From positions 1 to 64,000 of the forward strand of contig JASJAR010000007.1 in NCBI GenBank assembly GCA_030066905.1: DNA of 64,000 bases, read 5' to 3'. The DNA is from Paracoccaceae bacterium. Its GTDB lineage: Bacteria; Pseudomonadota; Alphaproteobacteria; Rhodobacterales; Rhodobacteraceae. This document shows, piece after piece, positions 54,208-63,154 of the stretch. Under the pieces are notes generated by a model. That model saw only the letters and a program-made list of their open reading frames with translations, did no database searches and had not been told where the DNA came from. A program made the position numbers and the translations under genes. Positions within the stretch are counted from its first letter, which is position 1. Each line of letters begins with the position of its first letter.

Positions 54208-55224
54208 TCACTCCCGCGCCAGCACCCGGTCGAGCCGCGCCGCGACCGGTTCGGGCTCGGGCTCGCCCGGCGCGAAAACGTCGCGGAACATCGCCTCGAG
54301 CGGCGGTTCGTCCGAGCCGATGGCATAATCGATGCTGGCGTCCATCTCGGCGGCGATGGCCGCCTCCATATCGGCAAGCTCCGCCTCCGCCTTCCCGGAC
54401 TCTGTGAGCGCGGCGCGGGCGAAGGCCACCGGGTCGCGCTTACGGCCCTCCGCCTCCTCGGTCTCGTCCCGGTAGGGGCTCTTGTCCTTCCTTGCATGAC
54501 CGTAGAACCGGTAGCAATCGACGGCGAGAAACCCCGGCCGCCCGACGCGGGCCGCGTCGAGAATGCGGGTGGCCGCCCCCTGCACCTCCCGCACATCGAG
54601 CCCGTCGACGGTTTCGGCTTTGAGCCCAAAGGCTTTGGCGCGGACGTGAAGGTCGGTCGATTTCGTCGCCTGGTCGATCCGCGTCCCCATCCCCCATTGG
54701 TTGTTGATGCAGACGAAGACCGCCGGGAGGTCCCACAAAGCGGCCATGTTCATGGCCTCGTAGAGGATACCCTGCTGCATTGCCCCATCGCCGAAAAAGG
54801 CCACCGAGATCGCGCCAGTGCCCTGCCGCTTCGCCGCGAGTGCCGCGCCGACCACCGCCGGGATGCCGCCGCCGACGATGGCATTGGCCCCGAGATGGCC
54901 GAGCCCCATGTCGGCGATATGCATCGAGCCGCCCTTGCCGCCGCAATAACCGGTCTCCTTGCCGGCGATCTCGGCCATCATCCGGTCTGGGTTCGCACCG
55001 CGGGCGAGAAAGATGCCGTGGCCCCGGTGATGCGTGGTGAACGTGTCGCCGTCCTTCATCGCCGAACACACGCCCACGGCCGCCGATTCCTCGCCGATGG
55101 AGAGATGCAGCATCGAGCCCGCGCTCTCGCCCCGCACGAAGAGCTCGCCGACCCGCTCCTCGAAGATGCGGATGCGGAGCATTTCGCGAAAGAGGTCGCC
55201 AAGCCCGTTGTTGTCGCGCGTCAT
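54208..55224 (-). CDS. 2-oxo acid / acetoin dehydrogenase E1 alpha subunit
   Basis: This 338-residue TPP-binding subunit has the motif VAFFGDGAMQQGILYEAMNM continuing to VFVCINNQWGMGT, with family segments LSIGEESAAVGVCSAM and THHRGHGIFLARG. The ATG at 55224 follows GGAG; the longer frame crosses the operator region and is not protein-like. It is the first gene of a five-gene minus-strand operon (E1-alpha, E1-beta, E2, FGGY kinase, AKR), divergent from SorC regulator 3. The E2 type suggests cleavage of an acetoin-like ketol rather than a 2-oxo acid. Confidence 0.9.
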   Translation of the reverse strand: MTRDNNGLGDLFREMLRIRIFEERVGELFVRGESAGSMLHLSIGEESAAVGVCSAMKDGDTFTTHHRGHGIFLARGANPDRMMAEIAGKETGYCGGKGGSMHIADMGLGHLGANAIVGGGIPAVVGAALAAKRQGTGAISVAFFGDGAMQQGILYEAMNMAALWDLPAVFVCINNQWGMGTRIDQATKSTDLHVRAKAFGLKAETVDGLDVREVQGAATRILDAARVGRPGFLAVDCYRFYGHARKDKSPYRDETEEAEGRKRDPVAFARAALTESGKAEAELADMEAAIAAEMDASIDYAIGSDEPPLEAMFRDVFAPGEPEPEPVAARLDRVLARE

Positions 55225-55257
55225 GTCGTATTTCTCCGGGGTCGTCGATCCCGAAGA

Positions 55258-55299
55258 TGACACCGTTGATACAAGTGTCAAGCTGAGATACATTTGTAA
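55258..55299. promoter_or_regulatory. Putative operator of SorC regulator 3
   Basis: The 94-base divergent spacer contains an inverted repeat TGACAC (55258-55263) / GTGTCA (55275-55280). It also has two 13-bp near-direct repeats, GATACAAGTGTCA at 55268 and GATACATTTGTAA at 55287, spaced 19 bases apart, close to two helical turns. Their position between E1-alpha and the regulator start fits a SorC binding region. Confidence 0.55.
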
Positions 55300-55318
55300 C
55301 CACTAGCATCCAGGCCCC

Positions 55319-56275
55319 ATGACCGACCTCACAGACCCCGAAAAGATGACCCGTGCGGCCTGGCTCTACCACGTTGCCGGGCTCAACCAGGAAGCGACCG
55401 CCGAGCGGCTCGGGCTGACCCGCGCCCGGGTCAACAAACTGCTCCAGGCGGCCCGCGAGACCGGCATCGTCTCGATCCGGATCAACGAGCGCGACCTGGG
55501 GCTGCTGAAGGTCGAGGAGGCGATCCGGGCGCGGTTCGGGCTTGGCTTCTGCGTCGCCACGCCGGCCCTCGGCACCGCCGATACCGACGCGGCGCTGCGG
55601 ATGGTCGGGGTCGCGGGCGCGGGGATCCTGCGCGAGCGCCTCGGGGCCAAGCCCGAGGCCGTCATCGGCACCGGCTGGGGTCGGACGCTCGCCCATCTCA
55701 GCCGCCAGATGGCCGGCATCTCCGCCCCCCAGGCCCGGTTCATCAGCCTGATGGGCTCGCTCACGGCCAATGCCGCGGTGAACCCGTTCGATGTGGTCCA
55801 CGCCCTCGCCCAGGCCACGGGCGGGTCGGGCTACTTCCTCCCCGTTCCGTTCATCGCCGATAGTGCCGGGGCCCGCGAGACGCTTCTGGCGCAACAGGCC
55901 GTGCGCGCGCCGCTGGCACTGGCACAAAAGGCCGATCTCGCGCTGATCAGCGTCGGCGAACTCACCGAGGCGTCGCTCCTGCGCCGGGAGGGCACGATCA
56001 GCGCCCGGGACGTCGAGACCCTGCGCGCGGCCGGAGCCGTTGGCGACACCAACGGGATATTCTTCGACCGCTCGGGCGCCCCCGTCGACCACCCGCTCAA
56101 CGCCCGCTCCATCGCGGTGGGCCTCGACCGCCTGCGCGAGATGGAGACCGTTCTGCTTTCGGGCGGGCGCGGCAAGATCGACGCCACCCGGGCCCTGCTG
56201 GGAAGCGGGGCGATCGCGGGCCTCGTCATCGACGGCGACAGCGCGATCGCGCTGGCCGATGCTGAGACCGGTTAG
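55319..56275 (+). CDS. SorC-type sugar-binding transcriptional regulator 3
   Basis: This 318-residue regulator has an N-terminal HTH (VAGLNQEATAERLGLTRARV) and the SorC effector domain (AVIGTGWGRTLAHLSRQMAG, ARFISLMGSLTAN, VPFIADSAGA). It resembles regulator 2 closely in layout and length, which suggests a duplicated family. It is divergent from the E1/E2-FGGY-AKR operon. A sugar-phosphate-sensing regulator for an acetoin-dehydrogenase-like complex is unusual and implies that the complex acts on a sugar-derived ketol. The ribosome binding site is weak. Confidence 0.87.
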   Translation: MTDLTDPEKMTRAAWLYHVAGLNQEATAERLGLTRARVNKLLQAARETGIVSIRINERDLGLLKVEEAIRARFGLGFCVATPALGTADTDAALRMVGVAGAGILRERLGAKPEAVIGTGWGRTLAHLSRQMAGISAPQARFISLMGSLTANAAVNPFDVVHALAQATGGSGYFLPVPFIADSAGARETLLAQQAVRAPLALAQKADLALISVGELTEASLLRREGTISARDVETLRAAGAVGDTNGIFFDRSGAPVDHPLNARSIAVGLDRLREMETVLLSGGRGKIDATRALLGSGAIAGLVIDGDSAIALADAETG

Positions 56276-56411
56276 AACGGGGGTCACGGGCGCGGCGACC
56301 TTCGGCCTCTTTCGGCGCCAGGGCATCGCCTCCGAACCGCTTCAACCCCTGCGCTTTTCGCCCCGGGACACGCGAGACCCCCGGCGGATGTCCCGCCCCG
56401 AACCTGCCGCC

Positions 56412-57452
56412 TCAGCAAATCCGCGGCAATTGCTCTCCGACCAGCATGTCGACGATCCGCGACCCGCCGAAGATCGTGCGCATCGACACAAGGCCCGGAT
56501 TGGCGGCCACGGCGCGTCCGACGACCGTGGCCCCCTCCCCCTCGGGCAGCCGGGTCATGGCGGCCAGGGCCGCGCCGGCCTCGGCTTCGGGAACGAAGAG
56601 CACCAGGCGGCCCTCGTTGGCGAGATAGAGCGGGTCGAGCCCGAGGATCTCGCAGGTGCCCTTGACCTCCGCGCGTAGCGGCAGGGCCGCCTCGTCGAGC
56701 TCAATGCCGCAGCCGCTCGCCTCGGCGATTTCGTTGAGCGCGCTGGCGAGCCCGCCGCGGGTCGCGTCGCGGGCCGCCCGGGCGCCCGGCGCGGCGGCGA
56801 GCACGGCTTCCATCAGATGGCCGAGCCCCGCGCAGTCGCTTTCGATGCTCGAAGCAAGGGCCATGTCGCCCCGGGCCGAGAGGATCGCCGCGCCGTGATC
56901 GCCGAGAACGCCGTTGACGATGGCCACATCGCCCGGCCGGACCCGCTCGGCCCCAAGCGCCCGGCCCGCCGGGATCACGCCGATGCCGGAGGTGGTGACG
57001 AAGAGCTTGTCGGCCCCGCCCCGGCCGACGACCTTGGTGTCGCCGGTGACGATCCTGACGCCGGCCTTGTCGGCCTCGCGCGCCATCGAGGCGACGACGC
57101 GGCGCAGGAGCGCGATCTCGCAGCCCTCCTCGATGATGAAGGCGGCCGAGAGCCAGAGCGGCCGGGCGCCGCCCACGGCAAGGTCGTTGACCGTGCCGCA
57201 GACCGCGATCTTGCCGATATCGCCGCCGGGAAACTCCACCGGGTCGACGACGAAACTGTCGGTGGTAAAGGCGAGGCGGGCGCCCGGTTCGGCGAGTGCC
57301 GTGTCGGTGAGCCGGGCCTGATCCTCCATCGAGGCTGGCTGGAAGACGCAGGTGAAGACGTCCTCGATGAGGTCGCGCATCGCCTTGCCGCCGCCGCCAT
57401 GGGCGAGCGTGACGACACCGTCCTTGGCATCGGCGCGGAGGGCCATGTTCAT
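56412..57452 (-). CDS. hypE: Hydrogenase maturation protein HypE
   Basis: The 346-residue enzyme makes the cyano ligand precursor of the [NiFe] site by dehydrating a thiocarboxamide on its C-terminal cysteine. The AIR-synthase-like ATP loop is LAHGGGGKAMRDLIEDVF, and TTDSFVVDPVEFPGGDIGK follows. The protein ends with the essential PRIC motif. It is last in the operon and overlaps hypD by four bases (ATGA). It converges on the SorC gene across about 136 bases in which I see no clear terminator. Confidence 0.95.
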   Translation of the reverse strand: MNMALRADAKDGVVTLAHGGGGKAMRDLIEDVFTCVFQPASMEDQARLTDTALAEPGARLAFTTDSFVVDPVEFPGGDIGKIAVCGTVNDLAVGGARPLWLSAAFIIEEGCEIALLRRVVASMAREADKAGVRIVTGDTKVVGRGGADKLFVTTSGIGVIPAGRALGAERVRPGDVAIVNGVLGDHGAAILSARGDMALASSIESDCAGLGHLMEAVLAAAPGARAARDATRGGLASALNEIAEASGCGIELDEAALPLRAEVKGTCEILGLDPLYLANEGRLVLFVPEAEAGAALAAMTRLPEGEGATVVGRAVAANPGLVSMRTIFGGSRIVDMLVGEQLPRIC

Positions 57453-58591
57453 TCCGCCGCCTCCATCGCGCGGGCGCCACCGTATTGCCAATAGGCCGCG
57501 CAGGCGCCCTCGGAGGAGACCATGAGCGCCCCGAGCGGCATCTCGGGCGTGCAGCCCTTGCCGAATTGCGGGCAGGCGGTGGGCTTGATGCGCCCCGTCA
57601 TCACGAGCCCACAGGCGCAGCCTTCGGGCTCCTCCACATGGCGCGGCCCCGCACCGTAGCCGATGCCGAACTTCGCCTCGGCGTCGAAGGCGCGGTAGCG
57701 TTCGCGGATGCTGAGCCCGCTCGCGTCGATCTCCCCCAGCCCGCGCCATTCGAAGCTCGGGCGCGGCTCGTAGACATCCTCGATCGCGGCAAGACTGACA
57801 GGGTTGCCGTCTTGCGGGACGACGCGGCCGTACTGGTTCTGCACCTCCGCCTTCCCGTCGCGGATCATTTCGAGAACCATCAGCACCGACTGGAGAAGGT
57901 CGAGGGGTTCGAACCCGGCCACGACGATGGGCTTGCCGTAGTCGCGGGCGATGAACTCGTAAGGCCGCGTGCCGATCACCATCGAAACATGGCCCGGGCC
58001 GACGAAACCGTCGAGCACCATATGCGGGTCGTCGAGGAGCGCCTTGATCGGCGGGGGCACGGTGATGTGGTTGGCAAAGACCGAGAAGTTCGAAAGCCCT
58101 TCCCGCGCGGCCTGCCGGATGGAGAGGGCGGTCGATGGGGTGGTGGTCTCGAACCCCAGACCGAAGAACACGACCTCGCGGTCGGGGTGCCGGCGGGCCA
58201 GTTCGAGCGCGTCGAGGGGCGAATAGACCATGCGGATGTCGGCCCCCTCGGCCTTCGCCTGCATCAGGGACTTCTTGGTTCCCGGCACGCGCATCGCATC
58301 GCCGAAGGTGGTGAAGACGACCTCCGGGCGTTCGGCGAGTTCGACGCATTCGTCGACCCGGCTCATCGGCAGCACGCAAACCGGGCAGCCGGGCCCGTGG
58401 ATGAACTCGAGGCCCGGCGGGGTCAGCCGGTCGAGCCCGTAGCGGAAGATCGCATGGGTGTGCCCGCCGCAGATTTCCATGATGCGCACCGGGTGGTCCG
58501 CGGTCGCGCCGATATCGTCGGTGACGCGGGAGATGGCGGCAAGGAGCGCCCTGGCCGCCATGGGGTCGCGGAATTCCTCGACATATCTCAT
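57449..58591 (-). CDS. hypD: Hydrogenase maturation protein HypD
   Basis: The 380-residue iron-sulfur scaffold assembles Fe(CN)2CO together with HypC. Conserved cysteine regions are EICGGHTHAIFRYG, HGPGCPVCVLPMSRVDECVE, and the C-terminal CACGLVMTGRIKPTACPQFG with GKGCTPEMPLG. FFGLGFETTTPSTA is the family signature. It overlaps both hypC and hypE by four bases. Confidence 0.96.
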   Translation of the reverse strand: MRYVEEFRDPMAARALLAAISRVTDDIGATADHPVRIMEICGGHTHAIFRYGLDRLTPPGLEFIHGPGCPVCVLPMSRVDECVELAERPEVVFTTFGDAMRVPGTKKSLMQAKAEGADIRMVYSPLDALELARRHPDREVVFFGLGFETTTPSTALSIRQAAREGLSNFSVFANHITVPPPIKALLDDPHMVLDGFVGPGHVSMVIGTRPYEFIARDYGKPIVVAGFEPLDLLQSVLMVLEMIRDGKAEVQNQYGRVVPQDGNPVSLAAIEDVYEPRPSFEWRGLGEIDASGLSIRERYRAFDAEAKFGIGYGAGPRHVEEPEGCACGLVMTGRIKPTACPQFGKGCTPEMPLGALMVSSEGACAAYWQYGGARAMEAAE

Positions 58592-58881
58592 GGTCTGGCC
58601 TCCGCGAGCGCCCGGGCGCCCTCCTCCATCGCATCGAGCGTCTCCTGGGCCTCGCCAAGGCCGCGCAGCGCCTCGAGCGTCGCCGCCGCTTCCTCTTCGT
58701 CGATCCGGGCCATGGCGAAGCCGACATGGATCAGCGCCCAGGCCCCGACGAGCCCATCGAGCGGGCCCTCGGCGATGCAGGAGACGTTGACCTCGCGGCG
58801 GACCCCCGAGATTTCGGCCATCGCCATGTCACGGCTGGCGTCGGTGATCGCGACGATCTGTCCGGGTATTCCCAGGCACAT
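58588..58881 (-). CDS. hypC: Hydrogenase assembly chaperone HypC
   Basis: The 97-residue chaperone begins MCLGIPGQIVAI; the N-terminal cysteine carries the Fe(CN)2CO unit with HypD and delivers it to the large subunit. GAWALIHVGFAMARIDEEEA is the usual C-terminal half. It starts three bases after the hupR stop and overlaps hypD. Confidence 0.96.
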   Translation of the reverse strand: MCLGIPGQIVAITDASRDMAMAEISGVRREVNVSCIAEGPLDGLVGAWALIHVGFAMARIDEEEAAATLEALRGLGEAQETLDAMEEGARALAEARP

Positions 58882-58884
58882 GGG

Positions 58885-60333
58885 TCAGGCCTCCTGTGTC
58901 GCCGGTTGGGGTGGGGTGATGCCGTAGCGGTCGAGCTTGGCGCGGAGCCCGACGCGGCTGACGCCGAGCTCGGCGGCCGAGCGGCTCTTGTTCCATTTCA
59001 GTCGGGTCAGCGTTTCGCGCAGGATGCGGGCCTCGATGGCTTCGATGCGCTCCTTCAACGGACGGTCCCCGACCATCACGTCCTGCTCCTGGGGCGAGCT
59101 CTCGACGGCCGGCGCGGCCTGGAGGATGTGGCGGGAGATCAGGTCGGGGCCGAGCACGGGGCCTTGAGCGTGGATCACCATGCGGGTCAGTTCGTTCTCG
59201 AGCTCACGGAGGTTTCCCGGCCAGCCATAGGCGGCGAGAAACGACAGCGCGGCTTCGGAGAGGCCCTGGACGGGCTTGCGGTGGTCGCGGCCGGCCTCCT
59301 CGGCGAGCGACCGGGCGATGAGCGGGAAATCGGCCGCGCGGTCGCGGAGCGGCGGAAGCTGGAGCTCGGCCACGGCAATCGTGAAGTAAAGATCGGCGCG
59401 CATCGCGCCCTGCTCGACGCGCTGGCGCAGGTCGACGCCCGCGCCGAAGATCAGGCGGGCGCCGCTCGACTGCATCTCGGCGGCGCCCGGCTCTTCATAG
59501 GTTCCGTCGCGGGCAAGGCGCAGGAGGCGAAGCTGCATCTCCGGCGAGAGCCCCTCGATCCCGGAAATGTAGAGGCTGCCGTGGTCGGCGCGCCGGACGA
59601 GCCCCGCCCGCGGCGCCCGCACCGTGCCATCGGGGCGCGGCGCGCCAAACAGAGCGGCCGAAATGGCGCGATCCGACAACCCGGTGCAATCGAAGGCCTG
59701 GTAGGGTCGGTCAGACCGCAGCGAGGACATGTGGATCGCCCGGGCCATATCGGCCTTGCCGGTCCCCGCCTCGCCAGTGAGAAGCACCGGCACGTCGAAG
59801 CTTGCAAACTGCCGGGCGGACGCCACCGCCGCCGCCATCGCCGAGCCAGGCGTACACAGGACCGCCTCGAAGCCCGAAGCGGCGCTCGGAGGGAACTTGT
59901 GGTCGCGGCCAGGAGCCCTGAGGCGCATTTCGAGGGCGAGGCGTTCGTTCTCGCGCCGGAGCGCAAAGGCCTGACAGGCCGCCGAAACCGCGATGCGAAG
60001 CTCGGACGCCGTCCACGGCCGGGTCAGCACATGCTCGACATTGGGCAGCCTGTCGGCGTCTGCCTCTGGCGCATCGTCGGTGACGAGGACGCCGAGCGTT
60101 TCGGGCCAATGGGTGCCGATCCGGGCAAAGACCTCGTCCCAGCCGCTCTCGGCCGCCGCACCCGACCAGACGACGACCTGAACGAAATGGTCGGCCATTA
60201 CCTCCAGCGCACGGCCGGGGTCGCTGGCCGCGATGCAATCGTAACCCTCCGCAAGCGCTGCCGTCATCGCCGCGCACTCCCGGGGCCCGCCCCCGCAGAG
60301 GAGAACCGTCGGATGCGGCGCGGCGTCCTTCAT
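58885..60333 (-). CDS. hupR: HupR/HoxA-type hydrogenase regulator with degenerate domains
   Basis: This 482-residue NtrC-family protein has an N-terminal receiver-like domain (about 1-120), an AAA+ domain (about 155-390) and a C-terminal Fis-type HTH ([20 protein letters not shown]). Its place between hypB and hypC matches hupR of R. capsulatus. The receiver lacks the acidic pocket (LLCGGGP) and the phospho-acceptor aspartate (VVVWSGA near residue 57). In the AAA+ domain Walker A is present (GEAGTGK), but Walker B reads SLYISGI and no GAFTGA loop follows LFG. It therefore probably does not work with sigma-54 in the classical way. Confidence 0.9.
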   Translation of the reverse strand: MKDAAPHPTVLLCGGGPRECAAMTAALAEGYDCIAASDPGRALEVMADHFVQVVVWSGAAAESGWDEVFARIGTHWPETLGVLVTDDAPEADADRLPNVEHVLTRPWTASELRIAVSAACQAFALRRENERLALEMRLRAPGRDHKFPPSAASGFEAVLCTPGSAMAAAVASARQFASFDVPVLLTGEAGTGKADMARAIHMSSLRSDRPYQAFDCTGLSDRAISAALFGAPRPDGTVRAPRAGLVRRADHGSLYISGIEGLSPEMQLRLLRLARDGTYEEPGAAEMQSSGARLIFGAGVDLRQRVEQGAMRADLYFTIAVAELQLPPLRDRAADFPLIARSLAEEAGRDHRKPVQGLSEAALSFLAAYGWPGNLRELENELTRMVIHAQGPVLGPDLISRHILQAAPAVESSPQEQDVMVGDRPLKERIEAIEARILRETLTRLKWNKSRSAAELGVSRVGLRAKLDRYGITPPQPATQEA

Positions 60334-61142
60334 TCGGCCGCCTCCTGCGGGGACTTCACGGCAAGGGCCGTGTCGAGCCAGGCCAGCCACTCGGCCATAC
60401 CCGCGCCGGTGCGGGCCGAGAGCCGGATGATCTCGATGGCCGGGTTCACCCGGCGGAGGTTCGTCTCGTAAAGCTCGAGATCGACGTCGCAATGGGGTGC
60501 CAGATCGACCTTGTTGAGGATCGCCACCCGGGCGGCGGTGAACATGTCGGGGTATTTCAGAGGCTTGTCCTCGCCCTCGGTCACCGACAGGATCGCCACC
60601 TTGGCGTCTTCGCCGAGATCGAAGGCCGCCGGGCAGACAAGGTTCCCGACATTCTCGATGAAGAGCATTGCGCCGGGCACAAGGTCGAGATGGTCCATCG
60701 CATGCCCGACCATGTGGCCGTCGAGATGGCAGCCCTTGCCGGTGTTGACCTGGATCGCCGCCGCCCCCGTGGCGCGGATGCGGTCGGCGTCGTTGGTGGT
60801 CTGCTGGTCGCCTTCGATCACCGCGAGCGGGCGGTCGCCAAGCGCCTCGATGGTACGGCAAAGAAGCGTCGTCTTGCCCGAGCCCGGCGAGGAAACGAGA
60901 TTGACCGCGAGCGCGCCGAGGCCTCCAAGCCGGGCGCGGTTCGCCGCCGCATAGGCGTCGTTCTTGGCGAGGATGTCGGTTTCGACCTCGATGAGCCGCG
61001 CCTCGCTCATCCCCGGCACCGACACGCCGGCGGCATTGTCGCCGAAATGGATCGACCCGTCCGGGGCGTGGTGGTGATGGTGGTGATGACCGTGATCGTG
61101 GCCCTCGATCTTGCCGTCACCGCAGCCGCAAACCGTACACAT
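60330..61142 (-). CDS. hypB: Hydrogenase nickel-insertion GTPase HypB
   Basis: This 270-residue GTPase delivers nickel with HypA. The N-terminus has [10 protein letters not shown] and a histidine-rich nickel store. The P-loop is [12 protein letters not shown], the metal site region is [13 protein letters not shown], and the guanine motif is NKVDL. It overlaps hupR by four bases and hypA by one base. Confidence 0.96.
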   Translation of the reverse strand: MCTVCGCGDGKIEGHDHGHHHHHHHAPDGSIHFGDNAAGVSVPGMSEARLIEVETDILAKNDAYAAANRARLGGLGALAVNLVSSPGSGKTTLLCRTIEALGDRPLAVIEGDQQTTNDADRIRATGAAAIQVNTGKGCHLDGHMVGHAMDHLDLVPGAMLFIENVGNLVCPAAFDLGEDAKVAILSVTEGEDKPLKYPDMFTAARVAILNKVDLAPHCDVDLELYETNLRRVNPAIEIIRLSARTGAGMAEWLAWLDTALAVKSPQEAAE

Positions 61143-61483
61143 CAGGCAACCTCCAGATCTTTTACGCGCATTTCATCGCCCCCCTTGGGCATGAGCTTTC
61201 CCCCGCCGCAGAGCGGGCATGGGGCGAACCGGTCCTCGATCTCGACATCCTTTGCGCAGTCGAAGCAGGTCGCCGTGCCGGGAAGATCGATCATTTCAAG
61301 TGCCGCCCCCTCGGCGGGCGAGCCGCGCATCACGACGTCGAAGGCGAACTCCATCGCCGTCTTCTCGACCCCGGCGAACCGGCCGATTTCGAGGCGGACC
61401 CGGGTGACCCGTTCGGCGGAATGGGTGCGGGCGGCGGTCTCGACGATCTCGCGGATCCCCTCGCAGAGCGACATTTCATGCAT
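61142..61483 (-). CDS. hypA: Hydrogenase nickel-insertion protein HypA
   Basis: The 113-residue nickel/zinc protein has the nickel-binding MHE at its start ([10 protein letters not shown]) and a zinc site with two CxxC pairs, ATCFDC and APCPLC. It partners HypB. It overlaps hupK by eight bases and hypB by one. Confidence 0.95.
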   Translation of the reverse strand: MHEMSLCEGIREIVETAARTHSAERVTRVRLEIGRFAGVEKTAMEFAFDVVMRGSPAEGAALEMIDLPGTATCFDCAKDVEIEDRFAPCPLCGGGKLMPKGGDEMRVKDLEVA

Positions 61484-62366
61484 CCGCCACCTCCTTCAGC
61501 CGGATCGGCGTGCAGGGGTCGAGAATGTCGAGAAGAAGCGGCGCGACGGCGGCGCGGTCGGCGGGAAAGGAGGCGAGCGTGCGGTCGAGAATGCCGCCCG
61601 GCGCGGTGAGGTGATCGGTGGGCGTGACGCGATGGAAGGCGGTGACGCGGCCGCCGCCGGTCGCGGCGGCGACGGAATAGAGCCCGCGCGTGGCGACGAC
61701 GCTGGCCTTGCCCCGTGCCTCGAAGGCCAGGGGCGCGAGGCGGCCGTCGAGCACCGCATCGAGGTCGTAGGCCCGCGCGACCGCACGCCAGAAGGGCCCG
61801 CGACCGGTGCGCGCCTCGATGGACCGCAGGACGGGGTGGTCGAGGTGCCGTGCGGCGATGGAATTCTCGACCGCCGCTTCTGCGTCGAACGCGCTGCCGG
61901 CGGCGACAGGCGGAAGCCCGTCGGCCACCGCCTCTCCGGGACGGAACAGCGTGTCGATGCGCCGGAGCGTGGCGGCCACCGGCGTGTCCGCGCCGAGATG
62001 GGCGGCGAAGTCGTCGGGCCGTCCCGGGAGCCGGCCGAGCGGGCCGAAGAGCGCGTGGCGCAGGCGCTCGCCATCGACTTGCCATCCTTCGGGGAGCGAG
62101 AGAGCCGATTGCCCGAAATGGCGCGGCCAGACGACGAAGAACCGCATCAGGTGATCGCGCCGGATCTCGGCGGCGACCTCGGCTGCTGCCCCGTCCTCGG
62201 CAAGCCCAAGGGCGTGTCGGACCGCGAGCGATTGCGCCGCCCGGCACAGGTTGAAGAGCCGCGGCAGGAGCTCGGCGACCTCCCCTGCCGGCTTGCCAGT
62301 CACAAGCCCGGCGACCGGCAGTTTCGGGGCCGGGACCGCAACGAGGCTGGGGGCGGCATCGAGCAT
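61476..62366 (-). CDS. hupK: Hydrogenase expression/formation protein HupK
   Basis: The 296-residue HupK-type protein is found in hup operons of aerobic and phototrophic bacteria. It resembles a shortened hydrogenase large subunit and is thought to act as a scaffold during cofactor assembly. Visible family features are [35 protein letters not shown] and the C-terminal [16 protein letters not shown], which resembles the DPCxxC/H end of large subunits. The ATG overlaps the hupJ stop (TGATG). The frame continues open upstream inside hupJ but is not real there. Confidence 0.88.
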   Translation of the reverse strand: MLDAAPSLVAVPAPKLPVAGLVTGKPAGEVAELLPRLFNLCRAAQSLAVRHALGLAEDGAAAEVAAEIRRDHLMRFFVVWPRHFGQSALSLPEGWQVDGERLRHALFGPLGRLPGRPDDFAAHLGADTPVAATLRRIDTLFRPGEAVADGLPPVAAGSAFDAEAAVENSIAARHLDHPVLRSIEARTGRGPFWRAVARAYDLDAVLDGRLAPLAFEARGKASVVATRGLYSVAAATGGGRVTAFHRVTPTDHLTAPGGILDRTLASFPADRAAVAPLLLDILDPCTPIRLKEVADA

Positions 62367-63154
62367 CAGCCGGCCTCGCCCGCGCCGAGGCCGCCGGTGA
62401 TGACCTGCCGCCGCGAGGGGACCGGATCGACGGTCGGGAGGTGGTCTTCGGCTTCTGCGGCAAGGTCCGCCTCGCGGGCGGCGCGAATGTCGGCGCTGCG
62501 GTCGGTCTCGGCGCGGTTCTCCGCGTCGAAGAGGGCGACCATCACCGCGTTGGCCACGTCGACCGCGGCGGCCTGGGTGGAAAAGTCGCCCATCGCCGAG
62601 AACAGCGAACAGGCCTTGTAGCCGCCGATCTGGTCCCGGGTGTTGTGGACGAATTCGTAAGGCCCCGACGGGAAGTGGACGATCTCTTTCGCGCCGGGGG
62701 TGAGGTCCGACCAGTCCTCGGCCTCGGCCGGCAAAAGGACGAGGTTCATGAACCACGGCGAGAGTAACACCCCGAGCGGCCGGCCCTCATGGAGCCGGAA
62801 CCCCACGGCCTGGACGCGCAGGAGCTTGTTGACGATGGGCACGTCGCGCATCTTGGCGTTCCAGACCTCGGTGAACTCCGCCAAGAGGGCCGAGGTGACC
62901 GCATCGAGGCGGGCGGTCTCGGCAATATCGGCGGCACCGGGGTCCTCACGGACGAGGAACTGCTCGGGAGCGGCCGAGCAGGTCGGGCAGGACCAGTCGT
63001 CGGGGAGGTCGGTGAAGGCCGTGCCGGGGTCGATCTGGCGGCTGTCGTCGCCTTCGGCCGGATCGTAGGGCGTCCAGCAGATCTTGCATTCCATGATCGC
63101 CGCAGGGCTGATCTTGTCGGCCGCGCCGAGATAACTGCCCTCGAAGCCGGTCAT
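62366..63154 (-). CDS. hupJ: Rubredoxin-HupJ fusion (hydrogenase assembly)
   Basis: The 262-residue protein joins a rubredoxin domain (about 18-65; iron ligands C23 and C26 in ECKICWTPYD, C56 and C59 in DDWSCPTCSA) to a HupJ/HybE-type assembly domain (about 80-230; VGFRLHEGRPLGVLLSPWFM, FPSGPYEFVHNT). In some relatives the rubredoxin (HupI) and HupJ are separate genes. The rubredoxin probably protects the maturing hydrogenase from oxygen. It overlaps hupH by four bases and hupK by one. Confidence 0.9.
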   Translation of the reverse strand: MTGFEGSYLGAADKISPAAIMECKICWTPYDPAEGDDSRQIDPGTAFTDLPDDWSCPTCSAAPEQFLVREDPGAADIAETARLDAVTSALLAEFTEVWNAKMRDVPIVNKLLRVQAVGFRLHEGRPLGVLLSPWFMNLVLLPAEAEDWSDLTPGAKEIVHFPSGPYEFVHNTRDQIGGYKACSLFSAMGDFSTQAAAVDVANAVMVALFDAENRAETDRSADIRAAREADLAAEAEDHLPTVDPVPSRRQVITGGLGAGEAG

